From Microplitis mediator (Eukaryota > Arthropoda > Insecta > Hymenoptera > Braconidae): a stretch of 64,000 nucleotides of DNA. Location of the stretch: the NCBI RefSeq assembly GCF_029852145.1, contig NC_079970.1, forward strand, positions 11,341,662 to 11,405,661. Direction: 5' to 3'. Under the pieces are notes generated by a model. It worked only from the letters and a program-made list of their open reading frames with translations. It had not been told where the DNA came from and searched no databases. This document shows, piece by piece, positions 12,221 to 22,586 of the stretch. The stretch's first letter is position 1; each line of letters begins with the position of its first letter. The translations under genes were made by a program, and so were the position numbers.

Positions 12221-12660
12221 TATACATCAATTAATTAATAAATTGAAATTATAAAATCAAATGAAACATTTAAGCATTGAACAATATAAACTATTCGGGA
12301 AAAATACTATTAATCTTCTGTTATTTTACTCAATATTATTCTATTGTAATCACATCAATGATTTTAATATGTGTAAAGTATTTTAATAACATATTAATTC
12401 AACACGTTTTCAAGATTTTTAGTGGAGCATAAAATAATATTAAGTAAATATTTTAACATGAGAAACTTCACTCCTTTAAATCGCTATATCAATGATATTC
12501 AAGAGTTTTAACCAGAATCAAGTAAGTTATTGGATAATTAAAAAAAATTTCATCATACTAAACAAAAAAAAGCAATAAAATAATGGCTTCATAATTAATT
12601 CAGGTAATTATCGGGTTGGTAATGAAGTCATTATTCAAATATTGGCATAGAAATTAGTCA
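12221..12660. other. 3' flank of the SAM-like gene
   Basis: AT-rich DNA downstream of the minus-strand gene stop. No other feature is seen. Confidence 0.4.
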
Positions 12661-12665
12661 ATTAT

Positions 12666-12991
12666 TCACGTTGAATTGTCATCATTAAATGACCGCTGCA
12701 ACTTTTTCATCAATCTCATTACATGAGACTCTTGGTAATCTTGTTTAGTTGTAAAATTGTATAAAACTTGTTGTATTGTATTCCATATATAACGGCTTGC
12801 TTTAGGGTAGTTAATATAAAAAACGAAGTAAAATTTAAAACAAGCGTCAATAGCTTGTATACCTTCAACAGGATACTTTATCGAATCCACACAAAGATAC
12901 AATGCCTTGATGTAGGAAACAGCTTGCCCAATCGCAACAATGTGCGGAGGTAAAAATGTATTACCTGAAGCTTTCTTGATATCATCATGCG
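12666..12991 (-). CDS. SAM-like gene, exon 5 (C-terminal)
   Basis: Last coding exon. The acceptor is ...GCTAAAG before 12991. The first two bases complete a codon with the single base left from exon 4, and 108 codons follow including the stop. The text FLPPHIVAIGQAV, IKYPVEGIQAIDACFKFYFVFYI and IQQVLYNF resembles the C-terminal end of a large family of uncharacterised animal proteins, which usually read FK.HFVF...Y......F....Q...Y. Function unknown. Confidence 0.65.
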
Positions 12992-13369
12992 CTTTAGCAA
13001 TCGAACAAAATAAAAAAATACTGTTTATTTTAATATCAAAAATCTTTAAATTATTTATGTAATAAAATAAACTAACTTTATTTATTGAGCACTCTTTGAG
13101 AGTTTTTTTTTTTATAACAAATTGAAAATCATACGTACTTTTACAATAATTACAAGACTGTTTTTTGTAATTTGAGTTGAACATTTTGGAGATTTAAATT
13201 CATTAGTTTTCGATAATTTCACTTTCGGAGCGATAAGATGAGGAATCAATAATAATTGAGCAACAACTCGAGAATCTAGGTATAGAATCAATTACTGTAA
13301 TATTTAAAACTAAAGAAATAAATTAAAAGCTAATATAACTGTATAAATAAAATCTGAAAAATGTTATAC

Positions 13370-13715
13370 TCTTTGATGATGACTCCAACTCAATGACTTC
13401 ACACAAAGTCTTGACGTAGTCGTTTTTTAGTGGTGTCGTTAAATCCCGTATATTTTTTATAAATTTACCCCATTTACTTATTGGATTTCCAGTGATTAGA
13501 CCTAAACTATTAAAGTCTTCAAGAATTAATTTGATACCAACTGCAGGGTTTTTTAAAACTGGCCATGCAGTGATAATATCGGCTACTCCGGAGTTGCTTT
13601 TTTTTATCCAATCAGAACGGTAGTTAGCTGCAATATTCCAATGTGTAATAAGATCTTCATTTGGGTACTCGAATTCCTCCAACCACTTTACGCTATCTTG
13701 TACGTTTAAGTTTTG
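13370..13715 (-). CDS. SAM-like gene, exon 4
   Basis: The exon starts after a pyrimidine-rich acceptor (TTTTTTTCAAAG) in phase 0 and ends before a GTATAA donor in phase 1. The first residues QNLNVQDSVKWLEEF, then HWNIAANYRSDW, match a WL....W..T...R pattern common in this uncharacterised family. An ATG at 13746-13748 lies upstream of the acceptor and need not be used. Confidence 0.65.
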
Positions 13716-13819
13716 CTTTGAAAAAAATAATTCGTTTCGAATTTTCATAAAACAATTAATTAATTGAAGAAATTTTTTTTTAATTTGAATTAGAGTTATG
13801 ATGTGTATGTAAATAATAC

Positions 13820-14350
13820 ATTACCATCAAGTTTAGGAATCTTAGCAGTATTTTCATCTGATGACGGATCTCTCAATCTTTTTTGACAGCGTCCTGAATA
13901 CTTACGACATTCATATTTTGAATTTTTAAACTTGTCAACGATTTTTCCACGAGGAGGATGATATGCGTTGTCACGAGATTCTTTTTTTAATATTCGTGGA
14001 ATATAGTAAGTAGCTAAATCTTCACTTGGAAAAATTTTTATGATATTTTTTGCAATAGTCTCATAGTGTGGACTTTCCCAGTCTTCAGTAATTAACAGCA
14101 AATTATTAGCAATTACGTCTACAATACAATTTGATTGTGAATCATCAATTCCAACATCAGGTTTATAATTATTAACCAAATAATTTGTTATATAATTTGA
14201 GTGAAGAATTTTTTCGATTTCAGATACAGATATTCTGCTAAACAAACAAATTTTTTGGGCATAAATATCAGTCAAAACTTCGAGAGCTACATTTTCTTCA
14301 TAAGATACTACTGATAAACCATCTTCGTCGTTTTCTCCACAGTTGTCATT
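13820..14350 (-). CDS. SAM-like gene, exon 3; unknown-function core
   Basis: 531 nt, exactly 177 codons in phase 0 at both ends, between an ATTTTATAG acceptor and a GTATTA donor. It encodes the central part of a predicted protein of about 463 residues built from five exons (14849-14918, 14489-14606, this exon, 13370-13715, 12666-12991). Visible motifs are an acidic stretch near the start (GENDEDG), ITEDWESPHYETIAKNI followed by FPSED, and HPPRGKIVDKFKN. The last matches a PRGKL.D.Y-like signature I recall from uncharacterised insect and fish proteins. A basic KRLRDPSSDE stretch follows. The biochemical role is unknown, and the family expands in insects in a way that suggests a mobile origin. 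All exon phases agree except for one base missing in exon 2, so it is either a recent pseudogene or carries an assembly error. Confidence 0.7.
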
Positions 14351-14488
14351 CTATAAAATTAATAATTTTCAAAATTTAACTAAATTTTTGGTGTGCAATA
14401 AATGGTTAATATTTTAGGATATTTATCCACCACATTAAAAAAAAATATTATTATAATAATAAATTAAAAAACTATTTGTGTTACTCAC

Positions 14489-14606
14489 GTTAGATATTAT
14501 TTCTTTCAATTTAGTCTTCAATATAATTCTATGCTCTGGACTGGAGACGTAATTATTTATTAGATTATCGTTTAATCGAAACAACTTTTTTTATCAACGC
14601 CGTAAT
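14489..14606 (-). CDS. SAM-like gene, exon 2 with 1-bp frameshift
   Basis: Acceptor ATGTATAG and donor GTGAGT flank 118 nt. Exon 1 leaves one base, and 1+118 is not a multiple of 3, whereas exon 3 starts in phase 0. One extra A in the A7 run (complement of 14586-14592) would restore the frame and read KLFRLNDNLINNYVSS and LKTKLKEIIS, which fits the second half of a SAM domain. Confidence 0.6.
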
Positions 14607-14687
14607 CTATACATAAAATTTTAAATCAATAAAGAGTAAGTTAATACTGTAAATTTTATTTGAACAACATTAATAAAATATTGAGTA

Positions 14688-14760
14688 GTGTAGATAGCTC
14701 AACTGGTAGAGCACTCGGCGTGATACCGAATAGGTCTGGGTTCGATTCCCAGTTCGGGCT
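14688..14760 (+). tRNA. tRNA-like sequence, probably pseudo-tRNA
   Basis: 73 nt with a recognisable A box (TAGCTCAACTGG) and a perfect B box (GGTTCGATTCC). The D stem GCTC/GAGC, T stem CTGGG/CCCAG and four base pairs of the anticodon stem (TCGG/CCGA) are formed. The acceptor stem pairs poorly, and position 33 of the anticodon loop CGTGATA is G, not the usual T. The nominal anticodon would be TGA. A T5 run follows at about 14768. I read it as a tRNA pseudogene or a tRNA-derived SINE head. It lies in intron 1 of the SAM-like gene on the opposite strand. Confidence 0.5.
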
Positions 14761-14848
14761 ATCTATCTTTTTCTCAATTTATCTATAAATTGTCTTATTG
14801 AGAGGTTTGCATGTTTAGGTTTCCACTATAAAAAAATGGTACACATAC

Positions 14849-14918
14849 CTTCAAAAACTTCAGAATATTCATCCAAGCCACACAAAACTAAAAAATCTTT
14901 GACATAAATATCTGTCAT
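14849..14918 (-). CDS. SAM-like gene, exon 1 with start codon
   Basis: ATG at 14916-14918 followed by 23 codons plus one base, then donor GTATGT. It reads MTDIYVKDFLVLCGLDEY, which matches the first helix pattern of SAM domains (FL...L.EY...F), protein-protein interaction modules. The start is the first ATG of the frame. Confidence 0.6.
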
Positions 14919-14929
14919 TATGATAATTT

Positions 14930-15460
14930 TTTTTTTTAATAACAAACGATGATACTAAATCAATCTTAATTTATAAATAAAACAATCGCATAACTTAAAC
15001 AAAAGAAAATCACAGAATAAACACACATATACACAAAAAAAAATTTATCGGATGGAGATCATTCTTTTTTATCAAAGAAATTGTTTAGTAGACAGAGGGT
15101 AAACCAGATATTTCTTGGATGAAGTAAAATAATTTTGTTACTTAAAAAGAAAAATTTTTAAAACTATACTTTTTTCACACTCGATTCAGTAGTAGAATTA
15201 CTCATTTTTTAAATTTGCGTATCTTGATATAATAAACACTTTTCTTAAACAAAATGTGTTACTTACTGAAACCAAGGCTATTACAGTCTTGCGTCAAGAA
15301 AGTTTTGTTTTGGAGTTTTTCACATGCCAATAAATTGTAACGTTACATTCTGCAACGGTTACAATTATTCCGAGGACTCAATGAAAGAGTCCAGTATCCT
15401 TGGGCCAAGCTTACAAGCCAGCCTTGGTATAAGTCTGGAATGATAACACAGGGCCTATCC
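14930..15460. other. intergenic DNA upstream of the SAM-like gene
   Basis: AT-rich to about 15340, then ordinary sequence. No gene, and no clear promoter element beyond general AT richness. Confidence 0.35.
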
Positions 15461-15465
15461 TGATT

Positions 15466-15530
15466 GCTAGACCTGGCTCATGATTCATTGCCAGACCTGG
15501 CCCGGGCTTCGTTGCCAGATCTGGCCCATA
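15466..15530 (+). repeat. three 24-bp repeats with GCCAGACCTGGC
   Basis: GCTAGACCTGGC at 15466, GCCAGACCTGGC at 15490 and GCCAGATCTGGC at 15514 are spaced exactly 24 bp apart. Each core is nearly palindromic. The function is unknown. It may be part of a larger repeat running to about 15870 that has more GGCC/CCAGAC words. Confidence 0.5.
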
Positions 15531-15889
15531 CATCGAAGAAACAGATAAATTTAATTAAAAAAAAAAAATTATTATTATTAACCTTGTAGAGTTCATGATC
15601 ATTAACGTTTAAACTATCAAAGGGAGGTAAATGATGCGAAAAAAACTCAGTGAAAATTCTGCTGGGCTCTGGGCGTGAACTGTCGTCCTTCTGATTGCTA
15701 GGTCCGAACGATAGCTACTGAACGAATTTACTAATATTGAACTAATATATTTATATGATCTACTTATTAAACAATAGTTATAGCCAAACTTAGGTAATCC
15801 TACCTTGGCCCAAGTCTGGACTGCTATTGGACGGCCAAGGCAGGGGCACCCACTCTTAGCTCAAGCTCGATTAATCGGAGTCAAATTTC

Positions 15890-16112
15890 CTCCAAAGGCG
15901 AGTTTATTTTACTATTAAAACTCCAAATCTATTATGCAGACTGAAATAGAATCTAGACTACTCCGCTAAAGAGTCAAACTCCCTATTTACTCCGTATGCG
16001 GAGTGACTTTTTTTTTAAAACTCTGAAACTCTGAAATTCTGAGTAACGGAGTAAATTTGGATTTAGATAAAGTCCGTAATTACTCCGAATTCCTACTGAT
16101 TTTTTACAGTGT
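15890..16112. mobile_element. degenerate MITE rich in ACTCC/GGAGT
   Basis: Many ACTCC and GGAGT words in both orientations give a foldable sequence, ending TTTTTTACAGTGTA. A related sequence ending TTTTTTACAGCGTA lies at 24280-24446. The left end is not resolved. Confidence 0.4.
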
Positions 16113-16155
16113 ATCATACTGACTAGAATTTTTTCCCTATTTGCCTTAAGTACCA

Positions 16156-16452
16156 CACGGAAAAAAGAGCAGTTGAAAAATTACAGTTTCGTATAGTAGT
16201 AAAGCGCTCCGAGTCTGAAACTGTACAAATTACATTTTTTATCAGTAAATTTTACAGAAATAACAAATATTACAGTTTCAAACTCGATACTGTCGATTTA
16301 AACTGTAACATTAGCTGCTTAAAATTATATTAATTTTATTACTATAACAAATTTCTAACATTACATTTTAAGCTTTAATGTTTAAAAATTTTTGCTCTGA
16401 AAGCCTTTTCTACTGTAGAAACTGTAATTTTTCAACTGCTCTTTTTTCCGTG
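16156..16452. mobile_element. 297-bp MITE nested in another repeat
   Basis: Ends CACGGAAAAAAGAGCAGTTG and its complement; the arms extend into AAAAATTACAGTTT. It splits GTACCATAAGGACC, which is intact in the paralogous repeat at 61778-61807 on the opposite strand. Comparison with that empty site shows a duplicated CA (16154-16155 and 16453-16454). Confidence 0.8.
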
Positions 16453-16610
16453 CATAAGGACCTCGTCAGGTTAATATAAGGTTTGCCTTATTAAGGCAAA
16501 CCAGACGAGTTCCTTATCAGGAACTCATCAGGATATCCTTATTTAAAAAAAAGTTATTTGCCATCCGGCTGACCTGACAAGTTCCGTATTAGAACTTCAT
16601 CAGGATATCT

Positions 16611-17425
16611 TTATTCAAAAAATCGGTCTATCAGTTGACCCTGCGGGCCAGCCCCAAAACTTCCCACTGTTTTCGAGCTCAAGAACCTCGAAAACATTAT
16701 TGTGAATATATTTTCGAGCTCTTCGAGCTCGAAAATACGTTTGTGTGCTGTTGTTTTCGAAAAAAAAACGTTTTTTACCATTTTTTCTCCAACGACATCT
16801 CTCAAACGAATAAACTGATTGAGACGGTTGAGGTAGCAATCGACGCGTTTTATCAAGTTCTAAAGCTGATCAAATTTTGAATTCGATTTATCGAGTCGTT
16901 TTTGAGATATTTCAGAAAAAATAAAAAAATTTTTTTTTTTTTAATTCTTTTGACAACGGTTTCTCTTGAACGAATGAACCGATTTTGATGGTTGAGGTGA
17001 CATTCGACGCGGCTTATAAAGCTCTAGAGCTCAGTCCATTTTGGAATCAATCCATCGAGCACATTAAAAGTTATCAAAAAAAAACATTTTCGAACAAATT
17101 CTATTTTGGGAATATCTCTGAACGAGCCCTACCGATCAAGCTCAATTTTCTTACAGCTTCGAGATATTGACAAGCCGCGTCGAATGACACCTTAAAGTTC
17201 AAACTCAGTTCATCCGTTCAAAAGATACAGGTATTTACATACGTACGTACGTACGTACGTACATACGTACATACATACATACATACACTCGGGCATTATC
17301 TTGAAATTAGTCAGAATAGCTTCCTAGGACCTCGACAACTGATGAAAATTCGATTTTCGTAAATCGGACCGAAACCAATAACTTCCCGAATTTTTTATAA
17401 TTTACAATTTTCTTAGCGGGAAGTT
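16611..17425 (+). repeat. TTAA-family repeat block, near-identical to 41694-42345
   Basis: Begins with CGGTCTATCAGTTGACCC, the end motif of this family, and ends with CTTAGCGGGAAGTT. Inside are phrases repeated throughout the window, such as CGAACGAATGAACCGATT and ATTCGACGCG. The stretch from about 16640 to 17220 is almost identical, inverted, to 41700-42310. Chance reading frames here (for example 16985-17170) are shared with that copy and are not genes. Confidence 0.8.
17232..17286 (+). repeat. ACGT/ACAT microsatellite
   Basis: Tandem ACGT units passing into ACAT units within the dispersed repeat. The same position in other copies carries ATGT or TG runs (38610, 40790, 41694, 58950, 60905). 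Confidence 0.85.
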
Positions 17426-17426
17426 G

Positions 17427-18487
17427 AAAATCTGGGCGTCGGTTGACCCTGCGGGCCAGCCCCACAACTTCCCGATGTTTTCGAGCTCAAAGAGCTTGAA
17501 AACATTGCTGTAAATATATTTTCAAGCTCTTCGAGCTTGAAAATGCAATTACCTGGGTTTATTTTTTATGAGCTTTTCAAGCTCTACCAAGTGACGTATT
17601 TTGCTAAAGTTTGACAAGTTAAGAATCGAAAATTATTAATGGAGAAGCGGTTTTCAAATTTTTATTTACGATTATGTTCAATGAAATAAATGTATCGAGG
17701 CAGAAATCAATGTCAGTGATCAAAATCAAGATTTGAGTGAGTTTTGACTTAGGTCAGGGCAATAACATATGAAATATCCGAGAAACATATTAAAAACTGG
17801 GTTTTCTCAATTTTTGCTGATAATATGATTTAAACTAAAGAACAAGTTAGATGACATTCTATGATGATCGAAAGAGATTATAAAGACGAATAGTTGATAT
17901 GATTTCAGACACAATTAGTACATTATATTTTGATTTATCCGGAAAAAATAACGTTTTATGTTATTTTCTTAACTTTTCAGCGCCGATATCTTTTGAACTA
18001 ATGAACCGATTTAGACGTTTGAGAAGGCAATCGGCGCGTTTTCTCGAATTCTAGAGCTGATATAATTTTGGAATCGATCCGTTCTGCCGTTTCGAAGATA
18101 TTTGGAGAAACCCGTTTTTCACCATTTCTTTCTTCTACGATATCTCTCGAACAAATTAACCAATTGAGATGGTTAAGGCGGCGATCAACGCATTTTATTA
18201 AGTTCTAGAGTTGATTAGATTTTGAAGTGGATTGTTCAACTCGTTTCTGAGAAATTAATAAAAAACTAAAAAAAAAAAATTTTTTTTTTCGTAATTCACC
18301 AATATTTTTGAGTCTACTTGATCAAATGATCTGAAATTTTCAGGAAAGTTGACGGCCAACAAGCTCTTTCGATTGCCACCTTAAACATCTAAATCGGTTC
18401 ATTAGTTAAAAAGTACCAGTTCATTAGTTAAAAAGTAACTTCCTGAATTTTTCGAGAATCATCGATTTTCTTAACGGGAAAGTTAAA
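17427..18487 (+). repeat. TTAA-family repeat block, direct copy of 39957-40640
   Basis: Starts AAATCTGGGCGTCGGTTGAC and ends TTAACGGGAAAGTTAA. It contains degenerate tandem units of about 150 bp built around a CGATATCTYTCGAAC...AATCGRCGCG theme. It aligns in direct orientation with 39957-40640. Confidence 0.7.
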
Positions 18488-18559
18488 AAAATTTATTTGC
18501 TGATAGGTCAACCTGACGTGTTCCTTATCAAGACTACATGAGGATATCCTTATTAATAG

Positions 18560-18850
18560 AAAAGTTATCCAGTCCCTTAAAATATTTTATTTACAAGGTA
18601 AAAATTAAGCAAAGTACAAAAGAATATTGTATAAAAATTACGTCAATCATTGCAGCACGGATTTTTTACTTCTTTATCGGTTATTCTTTGAAATCATAAT
18701 GAATATAATAATTACACTTACAAAATTACATATGAGTGTCAGCGCAGTGGTTAGCATCAAGGACTTTAAATCAGACGGATGTAGGTTCGAGCCCAACAGC
18801 CATCGGGATTTTATTATTATAGTTTATATAACACGGGAAAAATTTTTTAT
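18560..18850 (+). repeat. dispersed element containing a tRNA-like part, copy A
   Basis: The stretch from CCCTTAAAATATTT through TTACGTCAATCATTG and the tRNA-like part to CATCGGGATTTT matches the reverse complement of 58440-58730. Two copies 40 kb apart in opposite orientation define it as a dispersed repeat. It abuts CAGGATATCC repeat units in both places. Confidence 0.7.
18735..18810 (+). tRNA. tRNA-like SINE head, copy A
   Basis: Contains the A-box-like TGGTTAGCATC and the B box GGTTCGAGCCC. The anticodon loop would be CTTTAAA. Pairing of the acceptor stem is poor. Together with copy B at 58491-58555 this indicates a tRNA-derived repeat rather than a working tRNA. Confidence 0.45.
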
Positions 18851-19522
18851 TTAGCTTTAAGTATCGTTAACTCATTAAACAAATCAATAGATCAAATAGA
18901 CTAATACATATTTTCGTAGGAAATTGAACGCTCTACAAAAAAGGTCTCTTATCATTTTTCGATAAACCCATCTGTTCAAAAGTTATTGGAGCTCGAAGTA
19001 AAGTTGGAGATCTTTTTACTATTCCGGCGAAACTATTAGACTTATCACAAAATGTTATATGATCTTTTTTGTTGACAATTTTATTCCCTTCAAATTATTG
19101 TTAGTAAAGTTTTTTAAGATCCAGCATCGTTTTCTAGTTATTTCTATTTTAATGTCGAGCTCTTGAAATCGGCCAGAACTACATTTTTAAGAGCTTGAAA
19201 TTAGAATGAAAATAAATAGAAAATAATGCGGAATTTGAAAAAATTTCACTGATAATAACTTGTAGAGAATAAAATTGTCAACAAAAAAGATTTCATAAAA
19301 TTTCGTGATAAGACTGATAGTTTCACCTGAAAAGTAAAAAGGTCTCCAACTTTACTTCGAGCTCTAATAACTTTTGAATAGATGGATTTATCGAAAAATG
19401 ATAAGAAACCTTTTTTGTAGAACGCTCAATTCCCTACAAAAGTATGTATTAGTCTATTCGATCTATTGATTTGTTAACAAGGTTAAAAATACTTAAAGCT
19501 AAAAAAAAAATTTTTCCCATGT
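18831..19522. mobile_element. 0.7-kb palindromic foldback element
   Basis: Starts ACACGGGAAAAATTTTTT and ends with the complement TTTTTCCCATGTT. The arms (about 340 bp each) match throughout with scattered differences, around a centre near 19175. The same sequence flanks the nested elements at 57940-58088 and 61837-62830, so it is a dispersed family. No coding capacity. Confidence 0.75.
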
Positions 19523-19554
19523 TATTTAAATGGGAAAATTGAATTTTTCAATGA

Positions 19555-19675
19555 GCTAGGTCTGTAATCGACATGGAATTTTTTTTTCTGGCGCAAAAAT
19601 TTTTTTTTTGTGTTGTACTATAGTTTTTAACACATGCACTCGAAAAAAAAAATCTGGCTCCGAAATGAAGCACCC
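19555..19675 (-). mobile_element. right-end fragment of a GGGTGCTTC element
   Basis: Ends GAAATGAAGCACCC followed by TA (19676-19677), the same end as the palindrome at 49485-50509. Only this end is recognisable. Confidence 0.45.
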
Positions 19676-19731
19676 TAATATACATATATAAACTTTTGAG
19701 TCGATAGTATTTTTTGACTCTACTAGGTAAA

Positions 19732-20921
19732 CCCTGATTAAAAAAATGTATTTGACAGGATTAAAAAGGATTAAAATTTTAATACTTTCAAATCCTGATA
19801 AATACTGTAAATCCTTTTTCAAAATTCACGATTAATCATATTAAATACTTTTTAATACTAAAATAATCGAAAGGAGTAGAAGGATTTGAAAGGATTTAAC
19901 TAGCATTTGAAATTTCTAGTTCTATTGAATACTTTTTGATCCTGAAATAATGTTTTTATTTCGTTATCTTTTTAGGATATAAAAGGATTCAACCAGTATT
20001 TAAAATTTTTAATGCTATCGAATACTTTTTAATCCTGAAATAATTTTTATATTTCGTTATTTTTTTAGGATTTAAATGAATTTAACCAGTATTTGAAAAT
20101 TCTAATGCTATTGAATACTTTTTAATCCTGAAATAATGTTTTTATTTCGTTATCTTTTTAGGATATAAAAGGATTCAACTAGCATTTAAAATTTCTAATG
20201 CTACCGAATACTTTTTAATCCTGAAATAATTTTTTTATTTAATTATCTTTTTAGGATATAGAAGGATTTAACCAGTATTTGAAATTTTTAATGCTATTGA
20301 ATACTTTTTAATCCTGAAATAATTTTTTTATTTCATAACCTTTTTAGGATGTAAACGGATTCAACCAGTATTTGAAATTTTTAATGCTATTGAATACTTT
20401 TTAATCCTGAAATCATGTTTTCATTCCGTTATCTTTTTAGGATATAAACGAATTTAATCAGTATTTGAAATTTCTAATGCTACCGAATACTTTTTAATCC
20501 TGAAATAATTTTTTTATTTAATTACCTTTTTAGGATATAGAAGGATTTAACCAGTGTTTGAAATTTCTAATGCTACCAAATACTTATTAATCCTGAAATA
20601 ATGTTTTTATTTCATAACCTTTTTAGGATATAGAAGGATTGAACCAGTATTTCAAATTTCTTATGCTACCGAATACTTTTTAATCCTGAAATAATTTTTA
20701 TATTTCGTTATCTTTTTAGGATTAAAAAGTATTTAAAAGTATTTAACAGTTTAAATCATTTCAAATCCTGTTAAATCATGTTTTCAGGATTAAATAGTAT
20801 TTAACAGAATTAAAAAATTTGAATCATGTTAAATTCTTCTGAATCATATTTTCAGGATTCGATAGCATTCATAAGGATATAAATTTTTTTAATCCTGTCA
20901 AATACTTTTGTTTAATCAGGG
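19732..20921. mobile_element. foldback element with 93-bp tandem array
   Basis: Starts CCCTGATTAAAAAAATGTAT and ends with the complement ...TTGTTTAATCAGGG. The subterminal sequence (TTTGACAGGATTAAAAA) is also inverted. AA stands next to both ends, a possible 2-bp duplication. The interior is an array of a 93-bp unit. No protein is encoded. Confidence 0.75.
19905..20720 (+). repeat. 93-bp tandem repeat, about nine copies
   Basis: The phrase GAATACTTTTTAATCCTGAAAT recurs, here in shortened form TTTTTAATCCTGAAAT, near 19931, 20024, 20117, 20210, 20303, 20395, 20488, 20581 and 20674, giving a 93-bp period. Units differ by a few substitutions (CTACCGAATAC or CTATTGAATAC). Confidence 0.9.
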
Positions 20922-20924
20922 AAG

Positions 20925-21240
20925 AACGAAGATATATGGTGGTAAAATTCTTTGATAATTCGATCATGAGACCCATTGCAATAGTCCGATTTCTAAAGAA
21001 ATCTACCTAAAAATATATTTTTTTTTTTTTGATTAAATTTCGTTTTTGTTTTAGTTTTTTTTTTTTTTTATTGAATTTTATTTAAAATTTCTTGATTTCT
21101 ATTAAGAATATCAGAATTAAGTGATGAGTTGTCAGGGATGAGTTATCAAAGAATGAACTGTCGCAGGGATAAATTCCCGCGGGGATGAATTGTTGGAGAT
21201 GAATCATCGGGGATGAATTGTCTTGGTCCGAAAAAGTGTC
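20925..21240. other. spacer with GGGGATGAATTGT words
   Basis: AT-rich to 21115, then a short run of related GATGAATTGTC words (21120-21230) that recall the GATCAATTGTCGG words of the hairpin at 25.4 kb. No gene. Confidence 0.35.
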
Positions 21241-21241
21241 A

Positions 21242-21609
21242 CACCATCAATGATAACTTGGCGCCGAATCGTCGTAGAGAGATTTTTAGGCCGCCAAATT
21301 AAAGAGCATAGAATTTCCTTCAAGAGTCATAAGGTCGGTTTCCCCAAAACAATTTATTGAAGCCCATAGACTTCTTGGAAGACGAGCAAAAATTTTGAAA
21401 ATTTTTTTTTTGTCGGTTTTCTTAAGATTACTCCGGAATCGTGCATGACAAAAAAATTTGAGGTCCAGATCTGAAAACAAGAAACTAGAGGCTACAATTT
21501 GCTTTATTCTTTTTTTTTTCTACAACTATTTTTCACCGAGTTACAGCATGTTGAAAATCACCCAAAAATTTCAAATTTTTTTTCTATCCCTTAATTTTTG
21601 TGACCAGTG
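21242..21609 (-). mobile_element. partial Tc1/mariner-like element
   Basis: Reads, on the minus strand, from CACTGGTCACAAAAATTAAG at 21609 toward 21242, with TA beside it (21610-21611). It is homologous to 35709-36563 and to the sequence from 63341. It lacks the other end. No transposase. Confidence 0.7.
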
Positions 21610-21611
21610 TA

Positions 21612-22580
21612 TTTTTCAAAACTGTAATATAGCTACAATAAAGAGAATTTTCTGTTGCAATCTTTATCCAAAGAATGCCCTAAATATTTGGAAACAAGAA
21701 AATAAATTTTTTGACAACAATATTGGTACAAGATTACAAATACTCGCTTCAAGAATATTAAATACTTGTTTCAAGAATGAAAATTTTCTGATCGAGAGCA
21801 AAACTTTTGGTTGGAGATTTTTAAAATACTTCATTCAAGATTTTTAGTCTACAATTCAGAAATAATTTTTCGAGTTGAGAAAACAGACTGACTTGAAACA
21901 AAACTGTCATTTTGTGAAAGAATACTTTTCTGATTTAGGTTGATATTTTTTATCAATTTATGCTATGCATCCGGATTTTTCGTGTTTTTTCAGTAAGATC
22001 GTAATTACTTAGCATGCTCATTATGCATTAAAGATACCAAACAATTATTTATTTGAGGCCAGATTTTGATTTTGCTGAACAAAAAATTTTATTTTGCATT
22101 AAACTAAATGAGTCTCCAGGTAATAATACGAAGTTATGAAGTTAATTATGTTACATCATTGAATAAAGAACTCACTTATATGCTTCAGAAACAACCTCCT
22201 TTGAATGGAAAAAAAATAATATTCATATTCTAATTCAGATTTGAGATAAGAAGTTTTTTGTTCAGTACAAAACAGACAAAATAAATAAGATTTTTGAGAA
22301 AAATCTTGTTCAATCGTCGCATAGAATCAAAACATTTTTTCGAGAATAATTCAGTTTCATATATTCAACTGTTAGAAACATTTAAAAATATACTTCAATT
22401 CTCGAAATAACTAACCTTGAGCGATGTCTTCAAAAAACTACGTTTTATCATTAAGTATTGGCAGGGTGTGGAGTATAGGGTGGGGACAATCGAATCGATT
22501 GTAGCGCCTGCAGTGGACGAAATACGCGTTAAATCGCACTTGTCTTGTGAATAGTTAAATGAAAGCAATGTTAAAAAATA
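21612..22580. other. AT-rich DNA, no gene seen
   Basis: No coding region is supported. A short GC-richer piece at 22465-22540 precedes the THAP-like fragment and might be the remains of its promoter. Confidence 0.35.
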
Positions 22581-22586
22581 AGAACA

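Larger units (their letters stand above)
16119..18560. mobile_element. compound repeat, copy 1 of the CGACTAGAATTT element
   Basis: Starts after TA with CTGACTAGAATTT and continues into CCTTAAGTACCA, matching the inverted right end of the element at 58090-61834. After an inserted MITE (16156-16452) it resumes with ATAAGGACCTCGTCAGG and two units of a CTGACGAG/CAGGTTGACC repeat up to about 16625. Two TTAA-family blocks follow and then one more unit near 18500-18560. The right end is not resolved. The tRNA-like block at 18560-18850 may belong to the same element. Confidence 0.55.

Noticed and set aside
14688..14760. Functional tRNA-Ser(TGA)
   Set aside because: Poor acceptor pairing and lack of T at position 33 make a working tRNA unlikely. 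It is kept only as tRNA-like.
16985..17170. Short frame conserved at 41782-41967, suggesting a gene
   Set aside because: The conservation comes from the dispersed repeat as a whole. Surrounding non-coding DNA is equally conserved and other copies do not keep the frame.
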